A stretch of DNA of 24,513 nt from Brachionus koreanus. Its lineage: Eukaryota > Rotifera > Eurotatoria > Ploima > Brachionidae. Below the pieces are notes generated by a model, which was not told the origin of the DNA, did no database searches, and worked only from the letters and a program-made list of their open reading frames with translations. The stretch spans positions 1 to 24,513 of the forward strand of contig PJRA01000020.1 in NCBI GenBank assembly GCA_016987375.1, written 5' to 3'. Below, one piece after another: positions 19,568 through 24,513 of this stretch. Both the position numbers and the translations under genes were made by a program. How positions within the stretch are numbered: the stretch's first letter is position 1; each line of letters opens with the position of its first letter.

Positions 19568-20668
19568 TTTAAATACCACAACTTAAAAATGAAGTGAAGT
19601 TTGTCTTTGAAAAAAATTCTGGTTGATTGTAGGCTAATGATCAGGATTAAATTGTTTATATCATAAATTTATAAAAAATTTTTTTGGATAAGCATCCAAA
19701 AATGAATGCTTCAAAAGTTAAAAATAATTTACCAAAAATCGCTTTTGAGAACTTTGTAGACTTCATGCCTTTAAGAGTAAAATTTTTTTTTCAAATATAA
19801 AGTCGGTTGATGCTTTTTACAATTTTTCTCTAAACTTTTTACATTAACTAAAAAAATTAAAAATATTACTTATTGAAGACTACATGGTTTACTTCGTTTT
19901 AAATGTTTTTGTTCTAACCACTAAATTTTAGATTAAAAAAGAGACTTTAAAAATCATTGATTTAAATATTAAAAAAAAGGTAACAATTTTGACGTTAGAT
20001 TACAAATAAATCATAAAATAATAAAACGTTTGGATTTTTTTACTCAAGATTGATAAAAAGCTGTGTGATCAAGAGATCAATGTTGAAATTCACTACATTC
20101 AAGCTTTCTATTTACAATAATATAAATTTAATTTTTACAGATTTTTTTAAAAAAAATTTAAAAGATTTGATTTAAATTTTTCAATGTTTAATTTTTAAAT
20201 TAGTGAAAAAATCTTTTGGTTATTTTTAAAAATATTTAATGTTTTATATACAATTAAGATAAATTAAATGTTAATCAGGCTATTAGACCAGGCACCAGTC
20301 TGTTGATTAGCCTTGAAATCGAAATTTAAATTGAACAAATTTTAAAATTAAAAAAAAAGGAAACTTATTAAAAACTTTTTTTTTAAATTGAAAAATCTTA
20401 TTTTTTTATAAACTTAATGCAAATGTTAAGTTAGTTCTGTTTATTAAATTAAAAAAAAAGAAGTATTCAATTAACATTTCAAATAACAAATCATGTATTT
20501 AACCAGGTCAAGAACGCTAACCGTTAATTTTAAAATATTGTTTCTTCGACAATAAAATCATCACCATTATCTTAATGCACTTTTTTCTTTTGTTTACATA
20601 AATTTTAGTAAAAACCATTTTCACAAATTTTTAACATATTATTCCAGTTTGCCATTCTACTCCAATTA
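19568..20668. other. AT-rich spacer upstream of the RACGAP1-like exons
   Basis: No gene was supported. A quasi-palindrome at about 20277-20313 (AGGCTA ... TAGCCT with a partial inner pairing) could fold into a hairpin. Any promoter for the RACGAP1-like gene would lie near the right end. Confidence 0.4.
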
Positions 20669-21331
20669 ATGGACACCTCACATAGCAAAAAGTTGATGCT
20701 CGCCTCATGCAGACAAATTCAAATTTACGAGTTGATTAATAAAATTCAAAATGTTTTGAACACTGAAAACTTATTGCCTCGTGAGTGCCTCATTGATTCA
20801 AATTAATAATCATGGGCTTTTAATTTTTTTTTTAATTAGAGTTTATTTATTTTGCCAAAAATATGGATGAAATGAGAAAAAAATGGCTCGATACTGAACT
20901 AAAATGCAAAGATTTGGAATCAAAGCTAAATTTAGAAAAAAGCATTTATCAACGTAAAATTAACGAACTCAAGTAAAAGCATATTCCTATTTTGATAGTT
21001 TTTATTTTGTTTTTATTTAATGTTTTAGAGTTGATGTGGAAATTCATCACGAAAAGCGCTTACAAGCAGAGAACCGAAGTGAACGATTACAAAATGAGCT
21101 GGACAAACTGCAAAAACAATTTGATTTATTTAAAGAAATTCTAATGTCAGATAATAATTCTGCTTATCAATCAGCCATTAAGCGTTCTCAGTTATTTTTT
21201 TCCAACTATGCTGAAAGTAACACCTATGATGAGCAACAAAGAATGATGCAAAAATCTAACGCTAATTTAAACAGATTAAAAAATCATGTCAAAAGCGAAA
21301 ACAAGGAAAACCAAGCTAAAGATCAAAAAAG
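20669..21331 (+). CDS. RACGAP1: RACGAP1/CYK-4-like N-terminal coiled coil, 3 exons, partial or truncated
   Basis: RACGAP1 pairs with the kinesin MKLP1 to form centralspindlin, and its RhoGAP part acts on Rho/Rac in cytokinesis. Exons are 20669-20780, 20840-20972 and 21029-21331; introns are 59 and 56 bp with GT-AG ends, phases 1 and 2. Residues 38-50 (QFIYFAKNMDEMRKKW) match human QFIQLAKDFEDFRKKW. VDVEIHHEKRLQAENRSERL, crossing into exon 3, matches VDVEIKRRQRAEADCEKL, and LFKEILMSDN matches LIREMLMCDT. The whole is a coiled coil, the region that binds MKLP1. Exon 3 ends at a donor (AAAAAG|GTTAGC), or the frame reads on to a TAA at 21378-21380, giving 198 aa. No C1 zinc finger or RhoGAP sequence (the rest of a normally ~630-aa protein) is seen in the next 3.1 kb. 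Confidence 0.75.
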
Positions 21332-21380
21332 GTTAGCTGTCATAATTTGCCTTTATCAAATAATTGCTTATAAATATTAA

Positions 21381-21695
21381 GATAAAACCTCTTTTTAATT
21401 TATCATTACAATAGTTTTATAGAGTTTAGGTCTTATAAAATAGATATCTGTAATATCACTAATTTTTTATTTAGAAAATTTTTAAGATTAAAATTTAGCT
21501 TATTTTAAGGGCAATTATTGTTCTAAAATTTATTTTATTGAGAAAGTTTTAGAAATTTATCCTATGAAAATTGAATTATTAATTAAATAACATTAAAACG
21601 ATAAATTTAAATAAAAAAAATAATCAATAAGAATTAACATGAAACTTCTATTTACTAATTATCTTATTAAATTATCTTATTTACTAATTGGCTCT
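21381..21695. other. AT-rich stretch after the RACGAP1-like exons
   Basis: No further RACGAP1 exon, no AATAAA close behind the TAA, and no repeat could be supported. Confidence 0.4.
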
Positions 21696-21699
21696 GAAT

Positions 21700-22105
21700 T
21701 TTTTCATTGATAAAGGTCAGTAGTCGACAATATCTCTTGCCAATGTATCTCAAGAATTCCTGTCTAATTAACACATCCCCCAACATTCACTTCCCTACAG
21801 CATTGTTGCTTTTAGTACAAAGTTTTAAAGTTTGAGTTTTGTTTCCTTGATGTAGCTGGTTGATTTTCATACTGGCTGTCCGAGTCTAGCAAAGGCACTT
21901 TTTGCTTTAGCAAGTCTATTCATAATGTCTTTCTGTGTTCTCATCGCTGTATTGATGGTGCTTCATAAATATGTAAATTCGCTTACACACTCGTGATTTG
22001 AGTATCATTGATGGTGATAGGGTTATCGAATATGGTTTTTATGCACATAACTTTCGTTTTGGCCACATAAACATTTGGTTGCGGCAAATTTCGCGTCTAA
22101 AAATT
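21700..22105 (-). mobile_element. LINE reverse transcriptase C-terminal fragment, second family
   Basis: Minus-strand frames read TKVMCI, IRxPITINDTQIxSV, EFTYL, STINTAMRTQKDIMNRLAKAKSAFARL and, further on, a GSECW block. This follows the arrangement TKxMxxN, IxIxxxxIexVDEFTYLGSxIxxDGGxxxDIxxRLxKAxSAFxxL, LLYGSECW found in many animal LINEs. Stops and frameshifts are frequent. Confidence 0.7.
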
Positions 22106-22315
22106 GCTTGTAGGCATTTTGACAAAAATTTAGATAATAAATTACCATAAGGTTAATTTATTTTATTAATGAAAAAATTCAAATTTTAAAAGACTAATTT
22201 ATATTTTTAAATTACAATAAACTCTAATAAGTTGGTTCTCTCTTTAAAAACCCTGACCAAAAAATCTAAAAATCATTAGCCTAGCAAAATCGTAGTTTTA
22301 ATGTTTTCTAGAAAT
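22106..22315. other. AT-rich spacer between LINE fragments
   Basis: Nothing recognised. Confidence 0.4.
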
Positions 22316-22337
22316 TGGGAGAGGTCAGGTTTAGTAG

Positions 22338-22358
22338 TAGTAGTAATAATAATATTTT
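22338..22358. repeat. Short trinucleotide microsatellite (TAG)n(TAA)n
   Basis: TAGTAGTAGTAATAATAATA-type run. It lies just beyond the 3' side of the adjacent minus-strand LINE fragment and may be its tail. Confidence 0.6.
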
Positions 22359-22379
22359 AAACAACAGATTAGAGCTTAT

Positions 22380-22720
22380 CTTAGCATAGCTCTAAAGAGC
22401 TGTAGCAGTCATTTAGTTTTATTTGAATATTCAACCATCAAGCTTTGGTTTCAAATTAAGCTAAATCTAGCTGAGACATACTTTGATGATATTCCAAGTC
22501 ACACACTTCTTGAATCAACTTTGTTGCTCTTCGTTTAATTCTCTCAAGCTGATTTATGTCTTTTTCTAAATATGTAGACCATTTAGTGACAGCATACTCC
22601 GAATACTGTATTCCCAATGAACAACTCAATTTAAATAATGCTAAATTTACAGAATTTTCCTACAATGCTATTAACAATGCAACTTTGAATGTTGCACCAA
22701 GTTGCATTAACAGAACTTGC
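22380..22720 (-). mobile_element. CR1/Jockey-like LINE C-terminal fragment
   Basis: The minus strand reads SEYAVTKWSTYLEKDINQLE, then RIKRRATKLIQEVCDLEYH and SMSQLDLA, ETKA. This is the LEYAVxxWSPYLxKDIxxLEKIQRRATKLIPxxxxLxYxxRLxxLxLxSLExRR block, unbroken over about 50 residues. It belongs to the same broad family as 990-1650. About 120 bp further upstream on the minus strand may encode the preceding helix. No active site is present in the fragment. Confidence 0.8.
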
Positions 22721-22973
22721 TTTTGGTCTTTAAAAAAAATTTATAAGAATTTTTTTCATCAAAACCGGCAAAGTATAATTTTTGCTCAAATTTCATATTT
22801 CAAAAATGATCAAAAAAATTAATTATAAAATTAATATATTAATTGTTCAGTATGAGTATTTTGATCAGTATCTAATATAAAATGACGAGTAAATTATTTA
22901 TAATAAATCAGTAAATAATTTTTATTTTATGAGTATTTTTTAATTAAAAAAAATAGTATTTAATTATTTTGAT

Positions 22974-23860
22974 AGGCATTTTATTATTATTTATTTATTT
23001 GTTTTCTGTGCCGAGCTAGAGCTCCTTCAGAGTAAAGTAAAAAAAATAAAATATGAGTTAATAGAATAAGATAAAATAAAAATAAAGTAAATCAGCTTAA
23101 AAAAAATGTAAAGAAAGTTTAAAAGACATTGGTTTTTACATGTGACAGAAGTTTACATAGTTGAAACTTCATGAAAAAAAGAGGAAATAGTAAGATAGCA
23201 ATTACACAATGGAGTAGGGTATTCAATATATCTTGATTCGAAGCCTTGTTTGTATTCATCCACTAGTCTGACAACCAATGGAGTAGAATGACTCAGGCCT
23301 GTCCCAACATATCTCTCACTCAACTCAAAAAGCCGATTCGAGACTGTTAGTAATTTAAGTTTATTAAAAGCCTCATGATGCAACATGTTAGAGGGAGTAT
23401 CATATTTTAACTTAAGGAAAGATCTGACTTCTGTGTTCTCAATTGCTTGTAGTTTTTTGATATTATTTTCTGAAAATGAATTCTAGCAAGGAAAAGAAGG
23501 AAATTTATATAATTTTTAGTAGTCTAAAATTGATCCTACTAAAAATTATATAAATTTCCTAGTGTGTTTTGAGTATATGCCATTTTTTTATTTGACAATA
23601 TCTTAATAATATTTAATCTTTCATTGCAGCTTTCTTTAATTTCGTCTACCAGTATATTAAAGTTTAACTTGGAATTAAATTTAATGCCAAGAAACTTGAT
23701 TTCTTTTTGGCTCACTATTCTGTTTCCATAAATTTTTAAGTTTAGATTTCCACTCTCTTTTGTACCTAGAAAAGATAACAGAACACGACTTTTCAACTGA
23801 TATCTTCATTTTTCATTTAATAAGCCATTTTTCTAGTTCGTTGGTGTATTTATTTATCTT
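22974..23860 (-). mobile_element. 5'-truncated LINE copy with 3' UTR and tail
   Basis: Reading the minus strand from about 23860: NELEKWLIK, KMKIS, KSRVLLSFLG (23800-23760), NLKIYGNRI, KEIKFLGIKFNSKLNF, DEIKESCNERLNIIKILSNKK (to 23590), FLVGSILDY (across the hairpin), NNIKKLQAIENTEVRSFLKLKYDTPSN (about 23465-23390), then the conserved C-terminal block ending YPTPLCNCYL (23386-23153). The 3' UTR ends with the block GAAGGAGCTCTAGCTCGG and an AAATAAATAA tail at about 22974-23030. One or two stops and frameshifts disable it. It shares about 80% of residues with 10494-10820 over the C-terminal block by eye. Confidence 0.85.
23498..23560. repeat. Perfect 25-bp inverted repeat with 13-bp loop
   Basis: Arm 1 is 23498-23522, arm 2 is 23536-23560; they are exact reverse complements with no mismatch. 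The structure lies inside the coding remains of the LINE copy, where arm 2's position (minus strand: the arm nearer the 3' end) replaces expected coding sequence. Confidence 0.95.
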
Positions 23861-23951
23861 AAATATCTTATTTTGATAAGGATTTAATATATATTGTTAA
23901 GTAAAATACAAATTTTAGTCATAAAAATATTAAAAAATATAAAAAGGAATT

Positions 23952-24170
23952 TTAATCAATTATTAAAGCTTTTTTCGTCTTATTTAGTCTTCCTCTTTTG
24001 CGTTTTTCGCCAATCGGGACATCTTTTGCTGCTGGTGGCGGTTTGACATATTTTAATCTGATTGTAAGACCTACTTTATGTTTGCACATGTAATGTTTGA
24101 AAATGGCTGATGTGTTCCAACGCATTTCTTTCACATTATCTTCCCATTCATGTCAATTAAATACTGATCA
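23952..24170 (-). mobile_element. C-terminal tail of a SWIM-zinc-finger transposase-type protein
   Basis: The minus strand reads KHYMCKHKVGLTIRLKYVKP, then IGEKRKRGRLNKTKKALI and a stop. CKH followed by VGLxIRL is the second half of a SWIM zinc finger (CxCx...CxH), followed by the KRKRGRPxKxxKAL basic tail commonly found behind it in MULE-like transposon proteins of invertebrates. The first CxC pair is not visible (WNTSAIF occupies its place), so the finger is broken. No transposase domain is in the window. Confidence 0.55.
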
Positions 24171-24348
24171 TTTAAATTCAAGCCAAAAAATGCGAAATTA
24201 AAATTCATCGTAGATTTTTGAATTTTTGTAAAATTTCAAAGCTTTATTTTTAGAGGTTTAAAAAATTATTTTAATTTCAAAAAATGCATTTAAGTGTAAT
24301 TTTGCATTTAAATTTTTTGATCAAAAATTTTATTTTTCCCATAAAACT

Positions 24349-24513
24349 GGCAAATTGAAGTTTATGATCAAATTAAAATGATCATGCTCAAGAGTTATCA
24401 TTGAAAAATATTTTAGAATATTTTTGAGTAAAAAATTTATTGCAGAAGTATGTTTTCAAAGTAAACATTCAATGCTCAACTTGATTTTTTATGTCTGCAA
24501 GTTTCTGCAAAAG
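24349..24513. repeat. Dispersed repeat, partner of 14759-14972
   Basis: 24430-24469 matches 14933-14972 in inverse orientation (36/40) and 24349-24392 matches 14759-14800 in direct orientation. The repeat runs off the window edge. Confidence 0.6.

Noticed and set aside
20277..20313. Hairpin as a tRNA or structured RNA
   Set aside because: Stem is short and imperfect, no tRNA arms or anticodon arrangement; only a quasi-palindrome.
22556..22822. 88-codon plus-strand ORF
   Set aside because: Overlaps the minus-strand LINE block, which has the clear conserved motif; the plus frame has none.
1..24513. CRISPR array, bacterial operons, rRNA or tRNA genes
   Set aside because: No regularly spaced repeats, and no RNA gene signatures recognised; spliced genes show that the DNA is eukaryotic nuclear.

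Overview
The window is nuclear DNA of an animal with a very AT-rich genome. It has spliced genes with short introns (46-64 bp, one of 118 bp), AATAAA signals just after stop codons, no ribosome binding sites or operon packing, and abundant decayed eukaryotic transposons. The protein families are all metazoan. The base composition, tiny introns and transposon proteins remind me of a monogonont rotifer such as Brachionus, but that is an impression, not a search result.

Genes. Five complete gene models lie on the minus strand and one partial model on the plus strand. I joined exons by hand, requiring splice sites, matching phase and family alignment: a nocturnin-like phosphatase with an N-terminal hydrophobic anchor (2301-3535, 3 exons, 374 aa); an IQCC-like IQ-motif protein (5682-6441, 3 exons, 164 aa); uroporphyrinogen decarboxylase UROD (6767-8032, 4 exons, 366 aa, all key active-site residues present); a C19orf44/DUF4614-like protein (12357-13691, one exon, 444 aa); and ethanolaminephosphotransferase EPT1/SELENOI (15658-17298, 6 exons, 435 aa before an in-frame TGA). 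On the plus strand, 20669-21331 encodes only the N-terminal coiled coil of RACGAP1/CYK-4. No C1 or RhoGAP exon appears in the following 3.1 kb, which is full of LINE remains. The genes share no pathway (RNA/dinucleotide metabolism, haem synthesis, phospholipid synthesis, cytokinesis), so this looks like ordinary gene order.

Repeats. 1-2100: decayed LINE on plus. 3555-5054: fold-back repeat plus a nearly identical 117-bp direct copy of its left end. 8764-11260: LINE scrap, then a mariner fossil split by a TA-flanked pogo-like element that itself holds a LINE 3' half. 11855-12045: small inverted-repeat element. 14000-14300: LINE fragment. 19182-19565: clean MITE with a TA duplication. 21700-23860: three minus-strand LINE fragments, one with a perfect 25-bp hairpin. 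23952-24170: SWIM-type zinc-finger transposon tail. 24349-24513: dispersed repeat shared with 14759-14972.

Most worth checking: the EPT1 gene ends in Ser-Asp-TGA-Leu-stop, the position and context of selenocysteine in vertebrate selenoprotein I, yet no SECIS core is visible in the first ~560 nt downstream. Also of note are the three-layer transposon nest, the GC-AG intron inside the EPT1 catalytic motif, and the GAP-less RACGAP1.
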